Assembly: GCF_021531375.1 (NCBI RefSeq)
Contig: NZ_JADYTU010000019.1
Coordinates: forward strand, 1-34,235
Source: Pseudoflavonifractor phocaeensis
Lineage (GTDB): Bacteria > Bacillota > Clostridia > Oscillospirales > Oscillospiraceae
Direction of reading: 5' to 3'
DNA length: 34,235 nucleotides
The stretch's first letter is position 1, and the number at the start of each line of letters is the position of its first letter. Below the pieces are notes generated by a model. That model was not told where the DNA came from. It saw only the letters and a list, made by a program, of their open reading frames with translations, and searched no databases. The translations under genes and the position numbers were made by a program. Positions 6,972 to 15,260 of this stretch are shown piece after piece.

Positions 6972-8086
6972 GAAAGAAGGAAAAGACAGTTTTGGCGCTG
7001 CTGGCGGCCGCTCTGGTGCTGCTGGCGGCGTCGGCGGTGCTGGCAGATCGGAGCGCCGTGCTTGGGCGGAACGAATATTACCAGACGCAGGTGGAAGCTG
7101 TCCAGCGCCTGGAGGCCTGTTTTGAGGCGGTGCGGGGCTACAAGGAGGAACTGGGCATTCCCATGAGTGGGGAGGACCTGCATCAGACGGGGATGATCGG
7201 CCTGCCCTATACCGGCATCACCACCACCCAGGGCGCTTTGGAGGCCAAGCGCACCACGGCCTGGCCGGACATGGCGGCGCTGTGCGTGCGGATGCTGTAT
7301 GAGGCGGGGGTGCGCCCGGGCAACACGGTGGGCGCCGGCTTTTCCGGCTCCTTTCCGGGGATGGATCTGGCGGTGGTGACGGCCTGTGAAAGCATGGACG
7401 TGCGGCTGGTCTGCATCTCGTCCGTGGGCGCATCTACTTACGGCGCGAATCATCCGGAGCTTACCTTTCCGGAGATGATGTACCGCCTGGAGCGGGACGG
7501 GCTGATCGCCACCAAAAGCGCGGCGGTCACGTTGGGCGGCTATCATGACGTGGGGGAGGACATGGACCCGGAGTTGGTCGCTCCCATAAAGCGGCGTCTG
7601 GAGGAAGCGGGTCTGGATCTGGTGGAACAGCCCGATTTTGCCGCGAATATCGCGTGGAGAGAAGAACTCTACCAGCGGGAAGGCCCCATTGACTGCTTTG
7701 TCGCCGTGGGCGGCAACGTGACCTCCCTGGGTCTGGGAGAGAGCGGAGTATCCCTGGGGCAAGGGGTGCTGCATTCCGCCGGAGCGGTCCGGCTGGACGA
7801 TTCCAGCGGTCTGGTCCAGCGGTATTTGAGCCGCGGCCTGCCGGTGGTGAATCTGTTGAATATCAAAAAGCTTATGGCAGATTACAGTATGCCCTTTGAT
7901 CCGCTGATCTGGCCTCCCATCGGCCAGTCCGCGGCGTACAGCTCCATCCGGTACGAGAAGGGATGGATCGGGGCGGGCCTGGGCGGAGCTGCCGTGCTTC
8001 TCGCGCTGTGCCTGTGGGTCCGGCGCCGTCCGGAACCGGGCCGTCCCCCATTGGGGGAAGCGGAAAAGACAGAAATGGGAGGATAA
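6968..8086 (+). CDS. pgsW: Poly-gamma-glutamate system protein, PgsW-like
   Basis: The protein has 372 residues. ATG 6968 overlaps the pgsC stop; an in-frame GTG at 6941 is less likely. An N-terminal helix (LALLAAALVLLAASAVLA, about residues 8-25) and a C-terminal helix (WIGAGLGGAAVLLALCLWV) leave a large domain, probably outside the cell. That domain contains VGAGFSGSFPGMDLAVVTAC and CISSVGASTYGANHPELTF. I recognise it as the poly-gamma-glutamate system protein found beside pgsBC in loci outside Bacillus (symbol pgsW from memory). Its biochemical role is not known to me. Its place directly after pgsC, where pgsA would stand, suggests that it takes part in synthesis, export or anchoring of the gamma-linked product. 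Confidence 0.75.
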   Translation: MRKKEKTVLALLAAALVLLAASAVLADRSAVLGRNEYYQTQVEAVQRLEACFEAVRGYKEELGIPMSGEDLHQTGMIGLPYTGITTTQGALEAKRTTAWPDMAALCVRMLYEAGVRPGNTVGAGFSGSFPGMDLAVVTACESMDVRLVCISSVGASTYGANHPELTFPEMMYRLERDGLIATKSAAVTLGGYHDVGEDMDPELVAPIKRRLEEAGLDLVEQPDFAANIAWREELYQREGPIDCFVAVGGNVTSLGLGESGVSLGQGVLHSAGAVRLDDSSGLVQRYLSRGLPVVNLLNIKKLMADYSMPFDPLIWPPIGQSAAYSSIRYEKGWIGAGLGGAAVLLALCLWVRRRPEPGRPPLGEAEKTEMGG

Positions 8087-8092
8087 GGCCCT

Positions 8093-8737
8093 ATGTCAGA
8101 CAGAGAATTAAAGATTCTGATGATAGACGACGACGAACAGATCCTGTTCGCCCTTCGCGCTGTGTTTCAATTTCAGGGATGGGAGTCTGTGTCCGCCAAA
8201 GATGTGCCGTCTGGGCTGGAGCTGTTTCGTTCGGAGCACCCGGATCTGGTGCTGATCGACTACCATTTGCCCCGCGTCAACGGAGTCAAGGGGGTGCGGA
8301 TGATCCGGGAACTGGATGGAGAGGTGCCCATCATCGTCTTTACCATTGACGAAAGCCAGGAAGTGGCCGACCAGTTTATCGAAGCCGGCGCCAGCGACTT
8401 TGCGCTCAAGCCCATCAAGGTCCCGGACATCATCAGCCGTATCCGGCTCCACATTCGCCTAATCGACAGCAACCGCCGTCTCAAGGACAAAAAGGAGGAG
8501 CGGGCTCCTGTGGCCACTGCGAAGGGGATCGGCCTGACCACTCTGGAGCTGATCGAGGGAGCGCTGCAGGGAAGCGACGAATTTCTTACGGTGGAGGCCA
8601 TTTCCCAGCGCACCGGCCTGGCCTATCAGACGACTTACCGCTACCTGCAGCACATGGTCTCTCAGGACCGGGTGGAGGTCAGCCAGAGCTATGGAAAAGT
8701 GGGCCGTCCCAAGCAGAAATACCGCCTGAAGAGCTAA
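8093..8737 (+). CDS. Response regulator of the CitB/DctR type
   Basis: The protein has 214 residues and starts at ATG 8093 after GGGAGGATAAGG, only 6 bp after the pgsW-like gene. The receiver domain (1-120) has Asp12/Asp13, phospho-acceptor Asp56 in LVLIDYHLP, Thr84 and Lys106. The output domain (about 140-214) is a helix-turn-helix, LTVEAISQRTGLAYQTTYRY, ending in GRPKQKYRL. That closing motif is typical of regulators such as CitB and DcuR/DctR that answer to extracellular carboxylates. The cognate kinase is probably the histidine kinase two genes downstream. Likely targets are the pgs promoter and the promoter before ggt1, both of which carry inverted repeats. Confidence 0.87.
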   Translation: MSDRELKILMIDDDEQILFALRAVFQFQGWESVSAKDVPSGLELFRSEHPDLVLIDYHLPRVNGVKGVRMIRELDGEVPIIVFTIDESQEVADQFIEAGASDFALKPIKVPDIISRIRLHIRLIDSNRRLKDKKEERAPVATAKGIGLTTLELIEGALQGSDEFLTVEAISQRTGLAYQTTYRYLQHMVSQDRVEVSQSYGKVGRPKQKYRLKS

Positions 8738-8758
8738 GGGCACAGGAGGAAGTTTGTT

Positions 8759-9565
8759 ATGGTACGCCGCTCTATCGCTCTGTTTTTAAGCATGCTGCTC
8801 CTCTGCGGAACGGCGGCCGGCTGCGCCAAACGCGGCCTGGAGGCGGAGCCGGACCAGTGGAAGCTGGAGGACTTTGCAGGCTGTCTGGAAGCGCGGTTTG
8901 ACACCGCCGCGGAAGAGTATCCGCTCCTGGAGGGTACGGAGGAGGAAAACACCGTCTGTGTCCTGCGGGGCGCGGAGGAGGGGCCCACGGTCTACCTGGT
9001 GGCCGGGGTCCACGGGGATGAGGTGGCCGGCTGGCGGGCGGGCAACCTGCTGAAGGAGGCCACGCTGAAGGCGGGGACCCTTTATATCGTCAGCCCCGCC
9101 AATCTCTACGGAGCCCGGGAGGACCAACGGAAGACCAAATCGGACCGGGATCTGAACCGGAGCTTTCCGGGCGATCCGGAGGGGTGGGACGCTCAGCGCA
9201 TTGCCTATGCCATTTTTACTGACATTCAGGACAAGCAGCCCGATCTGGTTCTGGATCTGCATGAGGCGCGCTCCAAGCAGGGCGACCGGGACGCACTGGG
9301 GAATTCGTTGATCTGCCAATCGCTGGATGGGATCGGTGACCTGATCCTTGAGGCGCTGCTGGCTTCGGAGGCGGGGGAGCTGTGCGGGAGCGCGCTGACC
9401 TTGTACGGCTCGCCGCCGGCCGGGAGCATCAACCAGACGGTGACGGAGATGCTGGGCATCCCTACGGTCACCGTGGAGACCTATCGTGAGGAGCCGCTGG
9501 CGCGGCGGGTGCAAAATCAACTGGAATTTGTTCAGTATGTTTTGGAGTATTATGAAATGCGCTGA
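8759..9565 (+). CDS. Aspartoacylase/succinylglutamate desuccinylase-like zinc lipoprotein
   Basis: The protein has 268 residues and starts at ATG 8759 after AGGAGGA. A lipoprotein signal (hydrophobic 5-20, cysteine at position 22 in TAAGC) anchors it outside the membrane. The zinc site of the AstE/AspA branch of M14 peptidases is complete: HGDE (85-88) and His168 in LVLDLHEA. Arg/Asn substrate residues are in DLNRSFPG (131-138), and a catalytic Glu is probably 240 in VTVETY. Family members cleave N-acyl amino acids or C-terminal residues. Family members in the cytosol handle succinylglutamate or N-acetylaspartate, so an extracellular lipoprotein is notable. Between a response regulator and a kinase of a poly-gamma-glutamate locus, trimming of gamma-glutamyl chains or N-acyl-glutamates is a reasonable guess. 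Confidence 0.85.
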   Translation: MVRRSIALFLSMLLLCGTAAGCAKRGLEAEPDQWKLEDFAGCLEARFDTAAEEYPLLEGTEEENTVCVLRGAEEGPTVYLVAGVHGDEVAGWRAGNLLKEATLKAGTLYIVSPANLYGAREDQRKTKSDRDLNRSFPGDPEGWDAQRIAYAIFTDIQDKQPDLVLDLHEARSKQGDRDALGNSLICQSLDGIGDLILEALLASEAGELCGSALTLYGSPPAGSINQTVTEMLGIPTVTVETYREEPLARRVQNQLEFVQYVLEYYEMR

Positions 9566-9588
9566 ATGGTATGGGGAGGCAGTGAGCC

Positions 9589-11010
9589 TTGAAAAAGAAT
9601 TGGAAAAAACTGCCGCTCCGGCTTGCCTCCGTCAATACGAAGGAGCTGTGCATCGGCGTGATCCTGATCGTCATCAGCTTTTTTATGCCGCTGTTCTTTA
9701 ACGTGCATAATTTCGCGGTGCTGCGTTCCATCCGCCGGGCTTTGCGTATGGCGGAAAAGACAGACCTGCTGGCCGCTGCCATTCAGCTGGTGGCCCTGAA
9801 CTCCATCCGCGGCATCCCTCATTATGTGGGCTCGTTCTTTATTGGAGAATCCGTGGAGTTTCGATGGAAGGAGCGCAAGGTGTGGCTGCTCAATGTGCCT
9901 TTGATCATGGTCATCGTGCTGCTGACCTACCGGGGGATCGGCGCCATCCACCAGATCCACTATGATTTCGGAATCCCCGCCATGCTGGTGTCTTTTTTCG
10001 TGCTGCTGTTTCGGAAGATGGATTACCGCTATGTTTCTCTGGTGAAAAAAGCCAGCCTCATCATTTTGTTTCTGACTGCCCTTCAGTTTTTGGATGTGAT
10101 GCCCGCCATGGACCGCTTTCCGGTGGGACGGGGAGAGATTTCCATGGAGATCAAGCTGGCTGCCGTCATTTTGGAAGGGGAGACTGTGCTGAATGTGGCG
10201 GCGCTGACAGGCATGCTGTTGTTTCTTGCTTTCACCCTGGTGATTTTTTTCCAGCTGCGGGATGAAAACAATTTGAGGCAGCTGAGCAGCCTGAAGGAGC
10301 AAAACCAAGCCATCCTGGTCCAGTCCCAGCTGAATGAGATGAAAAACCGCACCTATCAGGAGATGCAGTATCTGGTCCATGACTTAAAGTCCCCGTTGAC
10401 GGCGGTGCAGACCCTGGTGGGCGTGCTGAAAATGAAGTGCGAATCGGAGTCGCGCGCTGATGATCTGGAATATCTGGATTACATCGAGAACACCGTGGAA
10501 CGGATGAGCGAGATGATCTCCGAGATCCTGTATGAGGACCAGCAGTCGCCCATCACCACCCAGGAGCTGGTGGGAGTGGCCCTGGCCCAAAGCTCAGTCA
10601 ACGATTATGCGGCCTACCTCCATGTGGACAACCAGATCCCGGAGGCTGTGATCTGTGCCAACCGCTTTTTGTTCCCCCGGGTCCTGATCAATCTGATCCA
10701 GAATTCGGCCCAGGCCATGCCGCAGGACCGGACGCCGGAGATCTGGCTGCGGGTGGAGCGGATGGAACATGGCGATGGGATCCTGTTTACCGTGGAGGAC
10801 AACGGCACGGGGATCGGCAAGGAACAGATGAAGACCATTTGGGACCGGGGCAGTTCGGGCCGCCAGTCCAGCGGACTGGGTCTTGCGTTTGTACAAAATG
10901 TGATCGACCGCATGAACGGGAAGATCCGTATGGAGAGTATTCCGGGGGAGGGGACCCGAATATCGGTGGAGCTTCCGGAAGAACTTGCGGAAGCAGAGGA
11001 AATGTGTTAA
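9589..11010 (+). CDS. Membrane sensor histidine kinase
   Basis: The protein has 473 residues. The start is TTG 9589, set by GGGGAGG at 9574-9580; no in-frame ATG lies near. Several membrane helices (about 20-38, 60-85, 100-117, 127-142, 155-170 and 200-222) form an integral sensor with little extracytoplasmic sequence. A short coiled linker (230-255) leads to the H-box YLVHDLKSPLTAV with phospho-acceptor His264. The N-box LINLIQNSAQAM (Asn372), G1 VEDNGTGIG (402-410) and G2 GLGLAF (429-434) follow, so all ATP-binding parts are intact. It is the probable partner of the response regulator, from which it is separated by the zinc lipoprotein gene. That arrangement suggests the lipoprotein may feed the sensor with a ligand. 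It is the last gene of the first block. Confidence 0.92.
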   Translation: MKKNWKKLPLRLASVNTKELCIGVILIVISFFMPLFFNVHNFAVLRSIRRALRMAEKTDLLAAAIQLVALNSIRGIPHYVGSFFIGESVEFRWKERKVWLLNVPLIMVIVLLTYRGIGAIHQIHYDFGIPAMLVSFFVLLFRKMDYRYVSLVKKASLIILFLTALQFLDVMPAMDRFPVGRGEISMEIKLAAVILEGETVLNVAALTGMLLFLAFTLVIFFQLRDENNLRQLSSLKEQNQAILVQSQLNEMKNRTYQEMQYLVHDLKSPLTAVQTLVGVLKMKCESESRADDLEYLDYIENTVERMSEMISEILYEDQQSPITTQELVGVALAQSSVNDYAAYLHVDNQIPEAVICANRFLFPRVLINLIQNSAQAMPQDRTPEIWLRVERMEHGDGILFTVEDNGTGIGKEQMKTIWDRGSSGRQSSGLGLAFVQNVIDRMNGKIRMESIPGEGTRISVELPEELAEAEEMC

Positions 11011-11028
11011 AATTAAATAAATTGAGCC

Positions 11029-11088
11029 AGAGAGGGTCAAAAACCGACGTTTGTAAAAGAAAAACGGGCGGGCACCCTCTCTTTTTTT
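11029..11088 (+). terminator. Terminator after the histidine kinase gene
   Basis: AGAGAGGGT (11029-11037) pairs with ACCCTCTCT (11074-11082) around a loop of about 36 nt and is followed by an uninterrupted T run. It separates the pgs-regulator block from the ggt-transport block. Confidence 0.8.
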
Positions 11089-11105
11089 ACTTCCCTTGGG
11101 CATGT

Positions 11106-11128
11106 TGCACAGAAAAAACGTCTGTGCA
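11106..11128. promoter_or_regulatory. Inverted repeat upstream of the ggt1 promoter, possible operator
   Basis: TGCACAGA and TCTGTGCA form a perfect 8-bp inverted repeat with a 7-nt A-rich centre, about 85 bp before the -35 box. The place and symmetry fit an activator site. The response regulator of the first block is the obvious candidate, but no binding evidence exists. Confidence 0.35.
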
Positions 11129-11211
11129 GGCGAGAAAATTGGAGATTGCTAAAGCGTTTATCCATCAGACAGAGAAAATCATCGCAGTGAAGAAATAAAT
11201 AAGAGAAAAAA

Positions 11212-11241
11212 TTGACGGACCGGCCATGTAAAATTTATAAT
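11212..11241 (+). promoter_or_regulatory. Sigma-A promoter of the ggt1-transport block
   Basis: TTGACG (11212-11217), an 18-nt spacer and TATAAT (11236-11241) lie 112 bp before the ggt1 start. They sit in an A/T-rich stretch. The near-consensus boxes agree with the high-expression codon choice of the genes it drives. Confidence 0.8.
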
Positions 11242-11296
11242 CTAAGTAAGTAGATGGTACATATTGGGCAATTTTATTCTTTTTTCAGGGCAGAAC

Positions 11297-11316
11297 TTGG
11301 CGGACCTGTCCGCCAA
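11297..11316 (+). other. Leader hairpin in the ggt1 5' untranslated region
   Basis: TTGGCGGA-cctg-TCCGCCAA is a perfect 8-bp stem in the leader, 25 nt before the RBS, with no T run after it. It could stabilise the mRNA or be a control element. Confidence 0.5.
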
Positions 11317-11352
11317 CTGCAAATATAAAGAGATGAAATAGGAGGTAAAAGA

Positions 11353-13158
11353 ATGAAGAAGTACTTAGCTCTGGCTCTGGCTCTGGCGATGACCCTTTCC
11401 CTGGTGTCTTGCGGATCCAAGACCACCCCGGGTACCAGCAGCTCCTCCGCCGGCAGTTCCGCCGCGGTCAGCGAGCCTGTTGCGCCCCCTGAGGACGACG
11501 TCTGGTCCTCTACCGACGAGAACGGCAACCTGAAGCTGACCGAGCGTGACGATACCGGCGCGAACGGCATGGTTACCACCGCCAACGTGTACGCTACCAT
11601 GGCCGGCCTGAAGGTCCTGGAGCAGGGCGGCAACGCCATCGACGCGGCTGTTGCCATTTCCTATGCTCTGGGCGTCTGCGAGCCCAACGCTTCCGGTCTG
11701 GGCGGCGGCGGCTTCATGACCATCCACACCGCTGCCGGTGAGGACGTGGTCATCGACTACCGCGAGGTCGCTCCCATGGCCCAGGACGCTTACACCTGGC
11801 TGGATGAGAGCGGTGCCGTGAAGGACAACGGCAACGCTAACCACATCGGCGGTCTGGCTACCGGCGTTCCCGGCACCGTCGCCGGCATGGAGTACGCTCT
11901 GGAGCACTACGGCTCCGGCAAGCTGACCCGCCAGCAGGTCATTCAGCCCGCCATCGACATGGCTACCGAGGGCTACAAGGCCGGCGCCACTCTGGTCGGC
12001 GCCATGAACGACTACTATGACTACATGGTCACCGACTTCACCACTCTGGGCAGCTACTACCTGAACGAGGATTCCATGCCCTACGAGATCGGCGACGTCA
12101 TCACCAACCCTGATCTGGCCGCTACCCTGCAGAAGATCGCCGAGGGCGGCAAGGACGCGTTCTACACCGGCGAAGTTGCTCAGGCCATCATTGACACCGT
12201 TGCTTCCTACGGCGGCGTCATGACCATGGAGGATCTGGCCAGCTACGAGCCCGTCATCCGTGAGCCCGTCACCGGCAACTATCGCGGCTATCAGATCATC
12301 TCCGCTCCTCCCGCTTCCTCCGGCGGCACCCACATCGTCGAGGTCCTGAACGTTCTGGAGAACTATGACCTGACTTCCATGGGCGTCAACAGCGCCGAGA
12401 GCATCCACGTCTGGTCTGAGGCTCTGAAGGCCTGCTTCGCCGACCGCTCTGCTTACATGGCCGACACCGCCTTCGCTGACGTCCCCCTGACCGGCCTGAC
12501 CTCCAAGGACTACGCCAAGACCATCGCCGACCAGATCACCGACCAGTCTCAGTCCTGGGAGAAGGGCGATCCCTTCGCCTATGAGGGCAACTCCACCACC
12601 GCTTACTCTGTGGCTGACGCCGAGGGCAACATCGTTTCCGTCACTCAGACCATCGAGTGCTTCTTCGGCTGCAAGATCGCCATCCCCGGCTACGGCTTCA
12701 TCATGAACGACCAGCTGCACGACTTCTCCACCAATCCTGAGTCTGTCAACTGCCTCGAGGGCGGCAAGAAGCCTCTGTCCTCCATGTCTCCCACCATCGT
12801 TCTGGACGAGAACGGCGAGGCCTTCATGGCTGTCGGCTCTCCCGGCGGCACCCGCATTTGGCCCACCGTGGCTCAGGTCATCTCCAACGTGATCGACCAC
12901 GGCATGGACATCCAGGAAGCCATTGACACCGCCCGTATCTGGGATAACGGCGGCGAGTCCGGTATTGCTTATGAGTCTGAGGGTGTGAACGCTCCCACTG
13001 CCGACGCCATCGGCGCTCTGGAGGCTCAGGGCCACGCTGTTGACGATAAGGGCGCGTGGAACCTGTACTTCGGCGGCGCTCAGGGCATCCTGTTCACCGA
13101 CAACGGCATCCGGGGCGGTGCTGATCCCCGTCGTGACGGCAAGGCCATCGGCTTCTGA
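11353..13158 (+). CDS. ggt: Gamma-glutamyltransferase lipoprotein 1 (variant active site)
   Basis: The protein has 601 residues; ATG 11353 follows GGAGG. A lipoprotein signal with Cys20 (SLVSCGSK) and a Ser-rich linker (to about 45) lead to a full Ntn-hydrolase of the GGT family. QGGNAIDAAVA (91-101), SGLGGGGFMTIHT (114-126) and the substrate Arg in IDYREVAP are present. Self-cleavage is expected before Thr415 in NSTTAYS, the nucleophile. PLSSMSP (474-480) and GSPGGTRI (495-502) complete the pocket. GGT hydrolyses or transfers gamma-glutamyl groups from gamma-linked peptides, here at the outer cell surface. By alignment with E. coli GGT, His393 is Ala417 and Asn411 is Glu435; GGT2 downstream keeps both residues. 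This copy may therefore have a different substrate. Codons are of the highly expressed type (many GCT, CGT, TCT; few CGG). Confidence 0.95.
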   Translation: MKKYLALALALAMTLSLVSCGSKTTPGTSSSSAGSSAAVSEPVAPPEDDVWSSTDENGNLKLTERDDTGANGMVTTANVYATMAGLKVLEQGGNAIDAAVAISYALGVCEPNASGLGGGGFMTIHTAAGEDVVIDYREVAPMAQDAYTWLDESGAVKDNGNANHIGGLATGVPGTVAGMEYALEHYGSGKLTRQQVIQPAIDMATEGYKAGATLVGAMNDYYDYMVTDFTTLGSYYLNEDSMPYEIGDVITNPDLAATLQKIAEGGKDAFYTGEVAQAIIDTVASYGGVMTMEDLASYEPVIREPVTGNYRGYQIISAPPASSGGTHIVEVLNVLENYDLTSMGVNSAESIHVWSEALKACFADRSAYMADTAFADVPLTGLTSKDYAKTIADQITDQSQSWEKGDPFAYEGNSTTAYSVADAEGNIVSVTQTIECFFGCKIAIPGYGFIMNDQLHDFSTNPESVNCLEGGKKPLSSMSPTIVLDENGEAFMAVGSPGGTRIWPTVAQVISNVIDHGMDIQEAIDTARIWDNGGESGIAYESEGVNAPTADAIGALEAQGHAVDDKGAWNLYFGGAQGILFTDNGIRGGADPRRDGKAIGF

Positions 13159-13194
13159 TCCGGAACGGTTCAATTCCCAATTTCATTTGGCTTT

Positions 13195-13226
13195 CCGGAG
13201 ACGGCGCCGTTCGGCGCCGTCTCCGG
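13195..13226 (+). other. Strong intergenic hairpin between ggt1 and the DUF6305-like gene
   Basis: CCGGAGACGGCGCCG pairs perfectly with CGGCGCCGTCTCCGG across a minimal loop. No T run follows, so full termination is unlikely. Such hairpins usually protect the 3' end of the upstream message and let ggt1 be more abundant than the following genes. Confidence 0.65.
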
Positions 13227-13286
13227 TCCCAATAAAACCTTTGCAGCAAGAAAATCACCTGTGTATCAGAAAGGAGAACAAAAACC

Positions 13287-13904
13287 ATGATTAAGAAGAT
13301 TTCTGCTCTGCTGCTGGCCGTCGCTATGGTGGCCTCTCTGGCCGCCTGCGGCGGCGACAAGAAGCCCGCCGCTTCCAACGGCGGTGCCAGCGCTTCCGCC
13401 GCCGGCGAGGTCGCCGGCCTGACCGAGGCGTTTGCTGAGTCCCCCATTCTGGTCACCTCCGGCGGCCAGAGCGCCGATTATCAGATGATCGGCACCGTTA
13501 TGGGCAAGCTGGGCATGGACTATGAGATCAACAATCTGGCTACTTCCGCCGACCTGGGCGACGCCAAGACCCTGATCGTTGTGGTTGGCGGCTCCTCCAA
13601 GGGTCTGGGCGCTGCCGGCATCGACGCTGACGGCGAGCTGGCTCGTCTGGAGGAGCTGATGGCCGGCGCCAAGGATGCCGGCCTGTCCATCATCGCCATG
13701 CACACCGGCGGTGAGGCCCGCCGCGGCGACCTGTCCGACAAGTTCATTACCCCCGTGTTTGAGAAGGCTGATTACGCCATCGTGGTCTCTGCTGGCGACG
13801 AGGACGGCCTGATGTCCGGCATCTGCGCCGGCGCCGGTATCCCCATGGACGTTATTGGCAGCATCAGCGATGTGACCACCGTCCTGCCCGCCGCGTTCAA
13901 GTAA
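13287..13904 (+). CDS. DUF6305-like lipoprotein next to the TRAP-type permease
   Basis: The protein has 205 residues; ATG 13287 follows GAAAGGAG. The lipoprotein signal ends at Cys21 in SLAACGG, followed by an Ala/Ser-rich linker to about residue 40. The mature domain begins ESPILVTSGGQSADYQMIG and continues with alternating strands and helices (TLIVVVGGSSKGLGAAG, GLSIIAMHTGGEARRGD, YAIVVSAGDEDGLMSG), a Rossmann-like alpha/beta layout. I associate this pattern with DUF6305, from memory and with moderate certainty. It sits 64 bp before a TRAP large permease that has no DctP gene, so it is a candidate extracellular receptor or accessory of that transporter. It is smaller than a DctP protein (about 330 aa) and of different sequence type. 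Confidence 0.7.
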   Translation: MIKKISALLLAVAMVASLAACGGDKKPAASNGGASASAAGEVAGLTEAFAESPILVTSGGQSADYQMIGTVMGKLGMDYEINNLATSADLGDAKTLIVVVGGSSKGLGAAGIDADGELARLEELMAGAKDAGLSIIAMHTGGEARRGDLSDKFITPVFEKADYAIVVSAGDEDGLMSGICAGAGIPMDVIGSISDVTTVLPAAFK

Positions 13905-13916
13905 TTTTGTACACAA

Positions 13917-13940
13917 GGACGGCCGGCACGCCGGCCGTCC
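13917..13940 (+). other. Intergenic hairpin between the DUF6305-like gene and the permease
   Basis: GGACGGCCGGC and GCCGGCCGTCC form a perfect 11-bp stem with a 2-nt loop and no T run. It is the second such hairpin in the block and probably tunes relative expression of the lipoprotein and the permease. Confidence 0.6.
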
Positions 13941-13968
13941 CGATCAAAACAACCATGGAGGTATCTTG

Positions 13969-15243
13969 ATGAGTACTGAGCTTCTCACCTTCATCGCAAT
14001 GGTCGCCGTGTTCCTGCTGGGCTGCTTTTTGGCAAAGCTGCCCGTCAGCATTTCCATGGTCCTCTCTGCGATCGCTGGTTCTCTGGTGGGTGGACAGGGT
14101 ATCGCCCTGCGTCACATGGTCGAGGGTATGTTCTCCTATGTTGACACCATTCTGGTCATTGCCACCGCAATGATCTTTATGAAGGTCATCCAGGAGTCCG
14201 GCGCCCTGGACGCCATCTCTTCCGTCATCATCGAGCGGTTCCATAAGATGCCCGCTCTGATGCTGTGCCTGATCATGCTGATCATCATGTTCCCCGGCAT
14301 GATCACCGGTTCTTCCACCGCCTCCGTTCTGTCCGCCGGTTCCATCATGGCTCCTGTGCTGATGATGATGGGCGTTCCCATGCTGGAGACCGCTTCTATC
14401 CTGGCTATGGGCGGTATCCTGGGCATGATCGCTCCTCCCACCAACATCCCCGCCATGATCATCGGCGCCGGTATCGACATCCCTTACAGCGGCTTTGAGC
14501 TGCCTCTGGCCCTGCTGACCTTCCCTCTGGCCGCCCTGTTCGTTCTGATGCTTGGCTACAAGTATGTCAAGAAGATGAACTATGTGGAGGTCCAGGCGAA
14601 GCTGAACACCGATTCCCGTAAAAAGTTTGGCCTGAAGGTCTACATCCCCCTGGTCCTGGCTATCGTGCTGATGGTCCTGACCAAGGTAGTGCCCGCCTTC
14701 TCCATCGGCATGCCTCTGGTATTCCTGATCTCTGCCGCTGTGGGCTGCTTCACCGGCTATAAGATTAACCTGCTGAAGGTTGCCAAGGACTCTGTCAACA
14801 GCGTGCTGCCCGTTATGGGCATCCTGATGGGCGTTGGTATGTTCATCCAGATCATGACCCTGACCGGCGTGCGCGGCCTGATCGTCACCAGCTGCCTGAG
14901 CCTGCCCGAGTGGGGCCGCTACATCGCCATGTCCGTGTCCATGCCCCTGTTCGGCGCCGTGTCTTCCTTCGGCTCCGCCAGCGTGCTGGGCGTGCCCTTC
15001 CTGCTGTCCTTCCTGGCCAAGGAGGAGATCATCGTGGCCGCTGCCCTGTCCCTGATCGCTTCTCTGGGCGATATGATGCCCCCCACCGCTCTGGCCGGTA
15101 TTTTCGCCGCCCAGGTCGTTGGCATGGAGAAGTACACCCCCGTGCTGAAGAAGTGCCTGTTGCCCTGCCTGATCGTTATCATCTGGGCCATCCTCTTCAT
15201 TGTCTTTGCCAATACCCTTGAGCCCTTCATCATTCTCGGTTAA
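13969..15243 (+). CDS. TRAP-type large permease (DctM-like)
   Basis: The protein has 424 residues. ATG 13969 is chosen over the adjacent in-frame TTG at 13966 by GGAGG spacing. It has about 11-12 membrane helices. The two re-entrant hairpin motifs of the ion-transporter superfamily are visible: MITGSSTASVLSAGSIMAP near residues 107-125 with MIAPPTNIPAMIIGAGI after it, and SSFGSASVLGVPFLLSF with MMPPTALAGIF in the second half. This is the DctM/TRAP large subunit layout, normally a Na+-driven importer of organic acids or amino-acid derivatives that needs a DctP receptor and a DctQ small subunit. Neither is encoded here; the DUF6305-like lipoprotein and a 48-residue membrane peptide flank it instead. 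Cleavage products of the two GGTs and two deacylase-like enzymes are the likely cargo. Confidence 0.88.
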   Translation: MSTELLTFIAMVAVFLLGCFLAKLPVSISMVLSAIAGSLVGGQGIALRHMVEGMFSYVDTILVIATAMIFMKVIQESGALDAISSVIIERFHKMPALMLCLIMLIIMFPGMITGSSTASVLSAGSIMAPVLMMMGVPMLETASILAMGGILGMIAPPTNIPAMIIGAGIDIPYSGFELPLALLTFPLAALFVLMLGYKYVKKMNYVEVQAKLNTDSRKKFGLKVYIPLVLAIVLMVLTKVVPAFSIGMPLVFLISAAVGCFTGYKINLLKVAKDSVNSVLPVMGILMGVGMFIQIMTLTGVRGLIVTSCLSLPEWGRYIAMSVSMPLFGAVSSFGSASVLGVPFLLSFLAKEEIIVAAALSLIASLGDMMPPTALAGIFAAQVVGMEKYTPVLKKCLLPCLIVIIWAILFIVFANTLEPFIILG

Positions 15244-15260
15244 TCGGAAGGAGCAAAAAG

